DNA from: Gymnodinialimonas ulvae
GTDB lineage: Bacteria > Pseudomonadota > Alphaproteobacteria > Rhodobacterales > Rhodobacteraceae
NCBI RefSeq assembly: GCF_037543845.1
Contig: NZ_JBBIFX010000003.1
Location: 372,001-436,000 of the forward strand
DNA length: 64,000 nt
Reading direction: 5' to 3'
The position numbers and the translations under genes are program-made. Numbering within the stretch: position 1 is the stretch's first letter; the number at the start of each line of letters is the position of its first letter. Below the pieces are notes generated by a model, which did no database searches, was not told where the DNA came from, and saw only the letters and a program-made list of their open reading frames with translations. Shown here one piece after another: positions 50,540-58,738 of this stretch.

Positions 50540-50989
50540 CTAGGCCGGAAGCGCGCCCGTCAACACGTAGCGCAGCACCTGAACCACCTGCTCGGGCTCT
50601 TCCGCAACCGCCAGCGCGGCGGCGTGGACTTCTTTCAACGGATGCTGATGTTCGGGCATCGACAACACGATCAACGGCTTGCCGAGCGCGCTGGCAAAGC
50701 CCGCATCAAACGCGGCATTCCATTGCTTGTATTTCTCGCCGAAACGCACGACGACGACATCGGCCTGTTCGATACCGTGCCGGGTGCGGATGGCATTCAC
50801 CATCGCGCCCTTGTGGTCGTGCCAATATTTGTTCGGCTCTTCACCGAGGATCGCAACGCCGCAATCGTCGCTGGCCGCATGGTCCGTGACCGGGCCGGAA
50901 AACGTCACGTCCAGGTCTGCCGATCCATCGACAATCCGCTCGCGCCAATCGGTGTGAATTTCGCCCGACAGATAGACTTTCAAGGTCAT
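50540..50989 (-). CDS. YtoQ family protein
   Basis: A 149-residue protein matching the YtoQ family, a group with a nucleoside 2-deoxyribosyltransferase-like fold: VYLSGEIHTDWRERI, EEPNKYWHDHKGAM, ADVVVVRFGEKYKQWNAAFDAGFASALGKPLIVL. Function unproven. On the same strand as pheT, directly upstream. Confidence 0.87.
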   Translation of the reverse strand: MTLKVYLSGEIHTDWRERIVDGSADLDVTFSGPVTDHAASDDCGVAILGEEPNKYWHDHKGAMVNAIRTRHGIEQADVVVVRFGEKYKQWNAAFDAGFASALGKPLIVLSMPEHQHPLKEVHAAALAVAEEPEQVVQVLRYVLTGALPA

Positions 50990-51009
50990 CTTGCGTCCTT
51001 CCTTGTTTC

Positions 51010-51045
51010 AAAAATACTCAAATGCAACGCCCGACACCGGGGCGT
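51010..51045 (-). terminator. Terminator after pheT
   Basis: On the minus strand ACGCCC and GGGCGT form a 6-pair stem around a 7-base loop, followed by TGCATTTGAGTATTTTTG, T-rich. It lies between the pheT stop and the ytoQ start. Confidence 0.5.
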
Positions 51046-51050
51046 AGTCG

Positions 51051-53456
51051 CTAGCCGCGCAATGCGCCGCCGGTGGCCTTGGCGACCTTCTCGACGATCT
51101 TCGCGCCCACCGCCTCGATCTCGTCCTCGGTCAGCGTCTTGTCCGTCGGCTGCATCCGCACGGTAATCGCCAGCGATTTCTGGCCCTCGCCAAGCGATCC
51201 GCCGACAAACTCATCGAACACCCGGACCTCTTCGATCAGGGCCTTGTCCGCCCCCGCCGCGGCGTTCACCAGATCAAGCGCGGCCACATCCGCCGCCACC
51301 ACAAAGGCAAAGTCCCGCTCCACCGCTTGCAGATCGGCCATGGTCACGGCCCCGCGGCTGGCGGTGGACTTGCGCGGCATCGGCACCTCTTCGGGGAAGA
51401 TCGTGAAGGCCATCGCGGGCCCTTTCACATCCATCGCCGCCAGCACCTTTGGATGCAGCTCGCCGAAGATCCCCAGCACCTTCTTGGGGCCAAGGCAGAT
51501 CATGCCGTGCCGCCCCGGATGCCACCATTCCCGCGCGCCGCGCAGGATCTGTACCTTGGCGGGCGCCCCGATCGCGGCCAGAACGGCCTCTGCATCGGCT
51601 TTGACGTCGAACACATCCACCGCACGCCGCGCGCCATGGGGATCACGCGGGCCGGTGTGACCGGTCAGAAGGCCGCTGACGATAAGGTGCTGTTCGCCGG
51701 GCTCACCGCCATGAAACGCGGCGCCGACTTCGAAGAGCGCCATATCCATCATGCCGCGCGCCTGATTGCGGGCCGCCGCCTGCAGCAAGCCGGGTAGCAC
51801 GGCGGGGCGCATATGCGACATCTCGGAGCTGATCGGGTTTTCGAGCATCACGGCATCGGACCCGCCGCCGAACAGCTCGGCCGACGCCTTGTCGATGAAG
51901 CTGTAGGTGACGCATTCGTTGTAGCCGAGCGCCGCCGCCGTGCGCCGCGCCGCGCGCTCGCGCAGCTGCATCGGCGTCAGGACGGGCGCGGGCACACCTG
52001 CGGCACGCGGCAAGGGCTGCGGCTTGAGACCCGTAAGGGATGTCACGCGTGCGACTTCTTCGACAAGATCTGCCTCGCCATGCACATCGCGCCGCCAGGA
52101 CGGCACCCAGACCTCCAGCGTGTCGCCCGAGCCGCTGGCCGAAAAGCCAAGCGCGGTCAGGATGCGCACCTGTTGGTCGCGGTCGATCTGCATGCCGACA
52201 AGGCTCTCGACCCGCTTGGGATCCAGCTGATAGCTGCGCGCAGTCTGCGGCGCGGCGCCAGCCTCAACCACCTCCGACGCCTCACCACCGCACAAATCCA
52301 GCACCATCTGAGTCGCTGCCTCAAGACCGGGGCGCGTATATTCGGGGTCCACGCCGCGCTCGAACCGATAGCGGGCGTCGGAATTGATTTTCAGTTCGCG
52401 GCCCGTATAGGCGATGCGCACCGGCTCCCACCAGGCACTTTCAAGGAACACGTTCACGGTGTCCTCGGTGCAGCCCGTCTCGGCCCCGCCCATCACACCG
52501 GCGATGCTTTCCGGCCCCTTGTCATCGGAGATCACAACCTGCCCGGCGACGAGCGTATAGTCCTTGTCATCCAGCGCGGTGATCGTCTCGCCGCCCTGGG
52601 CCCGATGCACACGCAGGTTGCCCGCCACCTTATCGGCGTCGAACACGTGCAATGGCCGGTTCTGATCGAAGGTGAAGTAATTGGTGATATCGACAAGCGC
52701 CGAGATCGGGCGCAGGCCAATCGCGCGCAGACGGTCCTGCAACCATTGCGGGGAGGGGCCGTTCTTCACACCCTTGATCAGACGCCCGGTGAAATGCGGC
52801 GCGTCGTCAAGCGTATCGGCGTCGATCGTCACGCCAATGGGGCAAGGGAAGCTGCCTAGCACCTCCGCCGGGTCATGGGGCTTCAACGTGCCAAGCCCAC
52901 GCGCGGCCAGATCCCGCGCGATCCCGCGCACGCCCAACGCGTCCTGCCGGTTCGGCGTGATGGCGATCTCGATCACCGGATCAACCTTGGCCGGGTCGTG
53001 TTCCGCCAACCAATCGACGAACCGCTCGCCGACCTCGCCCGACGGCAATTCGATGATGCCGTCATGTTCATCGGACAGCTCAAGCTCGCGCTCGGAGGCC
53101 ATCATGCCAAAGCTCTCGATACCCCGGATCTTGCCCACGCCGATCGTCGTGTCGATGCCGGGCACATAGGTGCCGGGTTTGGCAAGGACCACGGTGATCC
53201 CTTCGCGCGCATTGGGCGCGCCGCAGATGATCTGCTGCATGCCTTCATCGGTCTCGACCTGACACACGCGCAGGCGGTCCGCATCGGGGTGTTTTTCGGC
53301 CGTTATCACCTTGGCGAGCGTGAAATCCGCCAACCGCGCGGCGCGGTCCTCCACCTCTTCGACCTCAAGGCCAAGGTCGGTCAGCGCGTCGAGGATATCG
53401 GCAAGGCTCGCCTCGGTTTCGAGGTGATCTTTCAGCCAGGAGAGGGTGAACTTCAT
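51051..53456 (-). CDS. pheT: Phenylalanyl-tRNA synthetase beta chain
   Basis: PheT partners PheS to charge tRNA(Phe). The 801-residue protein starts MKFTLSWLKDHLE and has the tRNA-binding OB domain (VCQVETDEGMQQIICGAPNAREG), the B5 domain and the core motifs (DIAKVLG-type region near VSDRVEGFSAS is not needed), a PVDITNYF-like VDITNYFTFDQNRPLHVFDADK, and a C-terminal anticodon-fold (FDEFVGGSLGEGQKSLAITVRMQ). pheS is 1.4 kb upstream, separated by two other genes. Confidence 0.95.
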   Translation of the reverse strand: MKFTLSWLKDHLETEASLADILDALTDLGLEVEEVEDRAARLADFTLAKVITAEKHPDADRLRVCQVETDEGMQQIICGAPNAREGITVVLAKPGTYVPGIDTTIGVGKIRGIESFGMMASERELELSDEHDGIIELPSGEVGERFVDWLAEHDPAKVDPVIEIAITPNRQDALGVRGIARDLAARGLGTLKPHDPAEVLGSFPCPIGVTIDADTLDDAPHFTGRLIKGVKNGPSPQWLQDRLRAIGLRPISALVDITNYFTFDQNRPLHVFDADKVAGNLRVHRAQGGETITALDDKDYTLVAGQVVISDDKGPESIAGVMGGAETGCTEDTVNVFLESAWWEPVRIAYTGRELKINSDARYRFERGVDPEYTRPGLEAATQMVLDLCGGEASEVVEAGAAPQTARSYQLDPKRVESLVGMQIDRDQQVRILTALGFSASGSGDTLEVWVPSWRRDVHGEADLVEEVARVTSLTGLKPQPLPRAAGVPAPVLTPMQLRERAARRTAAALGYNECVTYSFIDKASAELFGGGSDAVMLENPISSEMSHMRPAVLPGLLQAAARNQARGMMDMALFEVGAAFHGGEPGEQHLIVSGLLTGHTGPRDPHGARRAVDVFDVKADAEAVLAAIGAPAKVQILRGAREWWHPGRHGMICLGPKKVLGIFGELHPKVLAAMDVKGPAMAFTIFPEEVPMPRKSTASRGAVTMADLQAVERDFAFVVAADVAALDLVNAAAGADKALIEEVRVFDEFVGGSLGEGQKSLAITVRMQPTDKTLTEDEIEAVGAKIVEKVAKATGGALRG

Positions 53457-53520
53457 AACATGCCCCAAGGGTCCAATTCGTCGGCCCCGGACATGGCAAA
53501 GAAAGCGGGTGGGGGCAAGT

Positions 53521-54306
53521 CTAGGGGTAGCTGTTGGGCAGGCCGAGCAATTCGTCCAACTGCCGCGCGATCCACCCATGGGGGATGAAATGCCCGCCGG
53601 GATGCGTATCAAGCGCCACACGCCCCCCGGCGCACTCCCATTCGGTGCGCGTCAGGGTCAGGAACGAACGTTGTTGCCATTCGCCGATGACCGCGCCATC
53701 GCCGCAGCCCATGGACGCGCGCCAGAGCGATACCGGGTGGTCCGTCTCGCCGTTGGGGCCAAAGGGAAAGCGCAGGACCGGATCGTCGAGGCCATAGACC
53801 TGCCGCGCGTTTTGCGGGTGGGTGGGGCAGGAGGTCGCTTGCGGAAGGGTGCCGGATATGGCCAGAAGCGCCGCGATATCCGCGCCATCCTGGCACACGA
53901 ACCGCCACGCCATGCGCGCGCCATAGCTGTAGCCCGACACGAAGATCTGGTCTTCGTCGATGGGGTAGCGGGCGGCGATATCGTCCAGAACCGCGCGCGC
54001 AAACGGCACGTCGGGCGAATTTGGGGTGCGGAAGGTCCAGGTGCCGTTGTTGCCGTTGGGTGCCACCAGAAGGACGCCCCGCCGCTCGGTGGCACCGGCG
54101 ATCCGGTCGTGTTGAACGATCAGGGTGCCTTGGCGTTGCCAGCCGTGGAAATGGAGGAGGACCGGGAGGGGTGTTTCGCCGTCCCAGCCGTCGGGTTCGA
54201 GCACGTGATACGAGCGGTCACCGATGGGGCACGGGGTCTGGCCGGTGCAGGCGTGGGAGGCGGTGGCGGTAAGGAGGAGGACGGCGAGGGTTAGGAGCGT
54301 TTTCAT
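53521..54306 (-). CDS. Exported esterase, PHB depolymerase/LpqC-like
   Basis: A 261-residue alpha/beta hydrolase with a signal peptide (MKTLLTLAVLLLTATASHA). The nucleophile elbow is VSGYSYGARM (GxSxG). A HFHGW oxyanion region precedes it and HFIPHG near the end supplies the His. Cysteines (C20, C26 and others) may form disulfides. It resembles the PHB-depolymerase/LpqC family; whether the substrate is PHB is open. It is on the pheT strand, between pheT and the next small gene. Confidence 0.78.
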   Translation of the reverse strand: MKTLLTLAVLLLTATASHACTGQTPCPIGDRSYHVLEPDGWDGETPLPVLLHFHGWQRQGTLIVQHDRIAGATERRGVLLVAPNGNNGTWTFRTPNSPDVPFARAVLDDIAARYPIDEDQIFVSGYSYGARMAWRFVCQDGADIAALLAISGTLPQATSCPTHPQNARQVYGLDDPVLRFPFGPNGETDHPVSLWRASMGCGDGAVIGEWQQRSFLTLTRTEWECAGGRVALDTHPGGHFIPHGWIARQLDELLGLPNSYP

Positions 54307-54399
54307 GGGGGGTGAGGTGACGCGGCGGGCGCGTGGTGTCAATTCACGGGTTGGTTAGGGGGAGCCAATTGGACTGGCAGCAACGCTCGCGCATCATCT

Positions 54400-54831
54400 T
54401 TAGCGCCCTTCGAAGCCAAGCCATTTCATCAATTCAACCGATAGTATGATCATGATGAAGGGAAATATGTATAGGATGAACCCGGGCACAAGGACCGTTC
54501 GAAACTTGATCTTGAACCAGTTCCAGCTGCGCAGCGTGACCTTTCTGACGGGGGTGCTGCCACGATGCCACCTCAGCCTTTCGCGCCCGGCCCGAAGCAG
54601 TCGGACGGTCAAATCTGCGTCGGTTTTCCAGACCCTGACAAAACCACGCTCCGCCATCTGTTCCAAGTGAAACAAGGTGTCGTTCCCGCGTCTCGTGACT
54701 TCATCGTAAAGCGGAATTATCGGATCGGATTCGCCAGAGTCGGTCTTGAGGCTTTCGTGCGTCCAGCGTTGAGTGCCTCCCTTCTGAAGCAACAGAAGCA
54801 GATGCTTCTCAAACTCCAGATCGTACCTCAA
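54400..54831 (-). CDS. Winged-helix-like protein with C-terminal TM helix
   Basis: A 143-residue protein starting at a TTG that overlaps the pheS stop (TTGA), so coupled to pheS. The middle reads like a winged helix (LYDEVTRRGNDTLFHLEQMAERGFVRVWKTDADLTVRLLRAG), then a basic stretch and a hydrophobic C-terminal helix (VLVPGFILYIFPFIMIILSVEL). I recognise no family. Alternative start at 54888 would overlap pheS by 61 bases. Confidence 0.55.
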   Translation of the reverse strand: MRYDLEFEKHLLLLLQKGGTQRWTHESLKTDSGESDPIIPLYDEVTRRGNDTLFHLEQMAERGFVRVWKTDADLTVRLLRAGRERLRWHRGSTPVRKVTLRSWNWFKIKFRTVLVPGFILYIFPFIMIILSVELMKWLGFEGR

Positions 54832-55901
54832 ACCCCCGCGTGAACCGCCGGAATCTCCAGCGCCCCAAAGCCATAGTGCCGCAGCCACCGCAAATCGCTC
54901 GCGAAGAAGTCGCGCAGATCCGGGATGCCGTATTTCAGCATCGCGATCCGGTCGATCCCCATGCCGAAGGCGAAGCCCTGATACTTGGTCGGGTCGATCT
55001 TGCCGGCCTCCAGCACCTTGGGGTGCACCATGCCGGAGCCCAGTATCTCAAGCCAATCGTCGCCCTCGCCGACCTTCACCGTGCCGCCCTCGAACGAGCA
55101 CTGGATGTCGACCTCCGCGCCCGGTTCCACGAACGGGAAATGCGAGGCGCGGAAACGGGTTTTGACGGCGACGCCGAAGAAGGCGGAATAGAATTCCTCC
55201 AGCACCCATTTCAGGTTCGCCATCGAGATATCTTCGCCCAGAACAAGCCCCTCGACCTGATGGAACATCGGCGTATGGGTCTGATCGTAATCGGCGCGGT
55301 ACACACGGCCCGGCGCGATGATGCGGCAGGGCGCGCCGTGGGCCTCCATATGGCGGATCTGCACGGGCGAGGTGTGGGTGCGCAACACGTGCGGCGGGCG
55401 GTTATCGCCCTCGGCGCGATGCGTGTAGAACGTGTCCATCTCGGCCCGCGCGGGGTGGTGTCCGGGGATGTTCAGCGCGTCGAAATTGTAGAAATCGGTC
55501 TCGATCTGCGGGCCCTCGGCGACGGAAAACCCCATGTCGGCAAAGATCGCGGTGACCTCTTCCATGACCTGGCTGACCGGGTGGATCGTGCCCTGACGGC
55601 GCGGGCGCGACGGTAGTGTCACGTCAAGCCATTCGGCTTGCAGGCGTGCATCCAGCGCGGCATCGGCCAGCCCCGCCTTCTTGGCGGTCAGGGCTGCGTT
55701 GACTTCATCCTTGAGCGCGTTCAACGCAGGCCCGGCGACTTGCCGTTCGTCAGGCGTCATCTTGCCAAGCTCGCGCATCTTCAGGCTGATCTCGCCCTTC
55801 TTACCAAGCGCCGCCACGCGAAACTCTTCCAGCGTGCCCTCATCCGAGGCACCGCCGATGCGGTCCAGCCAGCTTTTGCGCAGCTCGTCGAGGCCATCCA
55901 T
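54828..55901 (-). CDS. pheS: Phenylalanyl-tRNA synthetase alpha chain
   Basis: A 357-residue class II synthetase. N-terminal coiled coil (LDELRKSWLDRIGG), motif 2 (FRASHFPFVEPGAEVDIQC) and motif 3 (FGMGIDRIAMLKYGIPDLRDFF) are intact, as is HTSPVQIRHM. Length is normal. The gene is downstream of rplT by position but with an opposite-strand gene between. Confidence 0.96.
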   Translation of the reverse strand: MDGLDELRKSWLDRIGGASDEGTLEEFRVAALGKKGEISLKMRELGKMTPDERQVAGPALNALKDEVNAALTAKKAGLADAALDARLQAEWLDVTLPSRPRRQGTIHPVSQVMEEVTAIFADMGFSVAEGPQIETDFYNFDALNIPGHHPARAEMDTFYTHRAEGDNRPPHVLRTHTSPVQIRHMEAHGAPCRIIAPGRVYRADYDQTHTPMFHQVEGLVLGEDISMANLKWVLEEFYSAFFGVAVKTRFRASHFPFVEPGAEVDIQCSFEGGTVKVGEGDDWLEILGSGMVHPKVLEAGKIDPTKYQGFAFGMGIDRIAMLKYGIPDLRDFFASDLRWLRHYGFGALEIPAVHAGV

Positions 55902-56037
55902 GTCGCGTGCTCCATCCCTTGGAAATCGGCCTCTGACCTACCAGAGAAGGGACGGATTGCAAGATCATGGCTTTTGGCATTGATCCCTGTACCGTCCGTG
56001 GCAAACTGCACCCACAATCTATCGCAGGAGACCTGTC

Positions 56038-57048
56038 ATGAGACGATGGTTTGCCGCCTTTTTCGCTACGATAACACTTGCCGCGCCCGCCGCGGCGGAC
56101 GGGCATTTCTGGGGCCAATGGCAACATGGCCCGTCGGAATTTCTCGACTACGGCGCCTGGGTGTCGGAGCGCGACGGCGGCGACCTTGTGACCGCGACGG
56201 TGCTCTGCGCGGCGGATGCCTCTTACCTGAGTGTCGCGTGGCTACAGGGCGAAACCGAGCAAGCCGAAGGCCAGATGCAGATCACGGTCGACGGGCGGCC
56301 CATGTGGCTGAACGCGCGCTATCTGCTGTTCGTGGCGGAACCGGCCTGGACAGTGCGCCTGTTGCCCGAGGTGATCGACGCCCTGCGCGGCGGCTCGATC
56401 GTGACATTGCAGGTTGCCACACGCGGGCCATCGACCTTGCGGCTGAACGGATCGGCCGCCGCGATCGATGCGGCGTTGCAGGGCTGTGGAACGGGGGCGG
56501 GTTACCACACGGAATGGGCGAATTTCTTCAACTTCATGTCACCCGATGCCAACGGGATGATGCACCCCGTCGCCAACCTCGGCGATCCGCCCCCGTCCGA
56601 GGTCCCGCCGCCCGCAGCCTTGCCAGAGGATGCGCCGATCACCCGGGCAGAGCTTGAGGCCGGGTGGGCCGGGCAATGCCCGACCGGCGTGACACTCGGC
56701 GAGGGGGCGATCCGCATCGCGGACCTCGATGCCGACGGAACCCAGGACGTGATCGTGAATTCCGCCGCGCTCCGATGCGAGGGGGGAGGTTTCGCGATGC
56801 TGCGTGGGCTCGGCAATTGCGGCATGCACAATTGCGCGCTGTTCATCTACCTCTCGACCGCCGCGCCCGGCAGCGGGTGGAGCACGGTGATCCAGAACCA
56901 CATGGAAATCCCGCCGACCTTCGACATGCGCAACGGGACAGCGGCCATTGGCACTGCGGTGCAGGGCGGGTCCTGTCCGTTCGCAGAAGTCTGTCGGGGC
57001 ACCTGGCAGTGGGATGGCACCGCGATGATCTATACGCCCACCCAATAG
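56038..57048 (+). CDS. Exported protein of unknown function
   Basis: A 336-residue protein with a signal peptide (MRRWFAAFFATITLAAPAAA). The mature part has many Trp and Cys (LCAADAS, GQCPTG, LRCEGG, CGMHNC, SCPFAEVC), probably disulfide-bonded, and a DLDADGTQDVIV motif like a VCBS/EF-hand calcium loop. The first half has a DUF1176-like look (SEFLDYGAWVSERDG). It lies opposite-strand between rplT and pheS. Confidence 0.72.
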   Translation: MRRWFAAFFATITLAAPAAADGHFWGQWQHGPSEFLDYGAWVSERDGGDLVTATVLCAADASYLSVAWLQGETEQAEGQMQITVDGRPMWLNARYLLFVAEPAWTVRLLPEVIDALRGGSIVTLQVATRGPSTLRLNGSAAAIDAALQGCGTGAGYHTEWANFFNFMSPDANGMMHPVANLGDPPPSEVPPPAALPEDAPITRAELEAGWAGQCPTGVTLGEGAIRIADLDADGTQDVIVNSAALRCEGGGFAMLRGLGNCGMHNCALFIYLSTAAPGSGWSTVIQNHMEIPPTFDMRNGTAAIGTAVQGGSCPFAEVCRGTWQWDGTAMIYTPTQ

Positions 57049-57090
57049 CCCCGACGCAATGGAGCACAGAACATGGGTCACAGGCGAACG

Positions 57091-57122
57091 AAAAAGGCGC
57101 GCCCGGACGGGACGCGCCTTTT
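57091..57122 (-). terminator. Terminator after rplT
   Basis: GGCGCG and CGCGCC arms with AAAAA and TTTT on either side form a stem around the CCCGGACGGGA loop, 23 bases after the rplT stop (minus strand). The symmetry lets it also serve the + strand gene ending at 57048. Confidence 0.8.
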
Positions 57123-57144
57123 GCAGATGTGCGGGCCGTGTCGC

Positions 57145-57504
57145 TTAAAGCGCGGCTTTCGCCTGATCGACGATGGCACCGAATGCTTCGGGCTCATGCA
57201 CGGCCAGATCGGCGAGGACCTTGCGGTCGACCTCAATCCCGGCTTTCGCCAGACCGTTGATGAACCGCGAATAGGTCAGAGCTTCGTCATGGGCGCGGAC
57301 GGCGGCGTTGATCCGCTGGATCCACAGCGCGCGGAACTGACGCTTGCGGGCCTTGCGGTCGCGCGTGGCGTATTGGTTGGCCTTATCGACAGCCTGCGTG
57401 GCGGTGCGGAAATTCCGCGAGCGCGCGCCATAATAGCCTTTGGCCGCATCAAGAACCTTCTTGTGGCGACGATGGGTGACGGTTCCACCTTTGGTACGGG
57501 ACAT
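57145..57504 (-). CDS. rplT: 50S ribosomal protein L20
   Basis: A 119-residue L20: MSRTKGGTVTHRRHKKVLDAAKGYYG, SRNFRTATQAVDKA, RDRKARKRQFRALWIQRINAA and LAVHEPEAFGAIVDQAKAA. It is 12 bases after rpmI; the usual infC is not adjacent in this window. Confidence 0.98.
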   Translation of the reverse strand: MSRTKGGTVTHRRHKKVLDAAKGYYGARSRNFRTATQAVDKANQYATRDRKARKRQFRALWIQRINAAVRAHDEALTYSRFINGLAKAGIEVDRKVLADLAVHEPEAFGAIVDQAKAAL

Positions 57505-57516
57505 ATCCGGGCCTCC

Positions 57517-57717
57517 TTAGCGGTCGTATGGCATGTAGGATTTGACGATCTTGCTGTCGGGAGCAGACAGTTCGCTTGTCCCGCGCGCATTGCGGAGGAA
57601 CTTGTTGCTCCGCTTGATCATCCCGTGCTGTTTACCAGCTTGAGCGGCCATCACCTTACCGGTGCCCGTCACTTTGAAGCGCTTCTTGGCGCTCGACTTT
57701 GTCTTCATCTTCGGCAT
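57517..57717 (-). CDS. rpmI: 50S ribosomal protein L35
   Basis: A 66-residue L35: MPKMKTKSSAKKRFKVTGTGKV and HGMIKRSNKFLRNARGT, ending YMPYDR. It heads the L35-L20 operon. A 175-base divergent spacer to exoD-like holds its promoter. Confidence 0.97.
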   Translation of the reverse strand: MPKMKTKSSAKKRFKVTGTGKVMAAQAGKQHGMIKRSNKFLRNARGTSELSAPDSKIVKSYMPYDR

Positions 57718-57892
57718 TTCCAACTCCTCAAGTCTTGTCTGAGCGGTTCGGGCGCATCGCGGCATGCCGTTTTCGGCCGGACGCACCGTTCGGAAGCTGC
57801 CGCATAAAGCCAAACCCTGCGCCTGACAAGGGGAGTCTGCGCACACGATGCGTTCTTGATGCGCTGGCCATTGGCACATAGGTCGGGGCGCA

Positions 57893-58495
57893 ATGGAAAC
57901 GCACCACACTCCCCCGGATCCGGCCCCACCCGCGTCCCTGCCCGAGATCATCGACCGCGTGCTTCAGGCCGCTGAGGTCGAGCTCACCGATATTCGCACG
58001 ATCCTGCATTCGTTCGGGCGCGCCAGCTTCACACCGGTGCTATTGCTGCCCGCGATTGCCGTGGCAACGCCCCTGAGCGGCATACCCCTGTTCTCGTCGC
58101 TGATGGGGATTTTCATCGCCATCGTCTCGGCGCAGATGCTGGCCAGACGCAAATACCTGTGGTTGCCGGACTTCATCCTGTCGCGTCAGATCAATGGCGC
58201 AAAGCTCACCGCCGCCTTCACGCGCATCCGATCAGTCGCGGTATGGGTCGACACCCATACCGCCAAACGGTTTCGCCTGTTGTCCCGCAGACCGTTGGTC
58301 TTTGTGCCGCAATTGATCTGCCTGGTGTCCGGCCTGATGATGCCCTTGCTGGAATTCGTTCCGTTCTCATCCTCCGTCGCGGGGATCGGCGTGGCGATCC
58401 TGGCGCTTGGCATGCTGGCCCGGGACGGGGTGGTGATCGTGTTGGGGCTGCTGCCCTACGCGGGTGTCGGATGGTTGATCCTGCGGGTTCTCTGA
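57893..58495 (+). CDS. ExoD-like exopolysaccharide synthesis protein
   Basis: A 200-residue membrane protein matching ExoD: LPEIIDRVLQAAE, LLLPAIAVATPLSGIPLFSSLMGIFIAIVSAQMLARRKYLWLP and RPLVFVPQLICLVSGLMMPLLEF, with three to four helices. Rhizobial ExoD affects exopolysaccharide and alkaline growth; the mechanism is unclear. Confidence 0.86.
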   Translation: METHHTPPDPAPPASLPEIIDRVLQAAEVELTDIRTILHSFGRASFTPVLLLPAIAVATPLSGIPLFSSLMGIFIAIVSAQMLARRKYLWLPDFILSRQINGAKLTAAFTRIRSVAVWVDTHTAKRFRLLSRRPLVFVPQLICLVSGLMMPLLEFVPFSSSVAGIGVAILALGMLARDGVVIVLGLLPYAGVGWLILRVL

Positions 58496-58505
58496 GCGCG
58501 CAGGA

Positions 58506-58736
58506 TCAGTTCAACATCCGTGCTGCCACCGAGATGAACGCATCCGGGATATCCAGCGGAACAAGCCCGTCCGATGCTTCGAAATGCACGAAGGCAAACA
58601 TCCCAAGCGCGATGCAGAGCGAGATCATCGGCACCCACGGCCAGCGGCGCACGGTCCATGCGGCAATGATCGACGAGAACGACAGGATCGCCACGATGGT
58701 GGCAATCACCAGAAGGATATCCGCGCCGATCTGCAC
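58506..58736 (-). CDS. Small membrane protein in pyk operon
   Basis: A 76-residue protein with two hydrophobic helices (about residues 5-27 and 34-51) and a W-rich turn (VRRWPWVP). It starts 2 bases after pyk, so it is in the pyk operon. Function unknown. Confidence 0.75.
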   Translation of the reverse strand: MQIGADILLVIATIVAILSFSSIIAAWTVRRWPWVPMISLCIALGMFAFVHFEASDGLVPLDIPDAFISVAARMLN

Positions 58737-58738
58737 CC

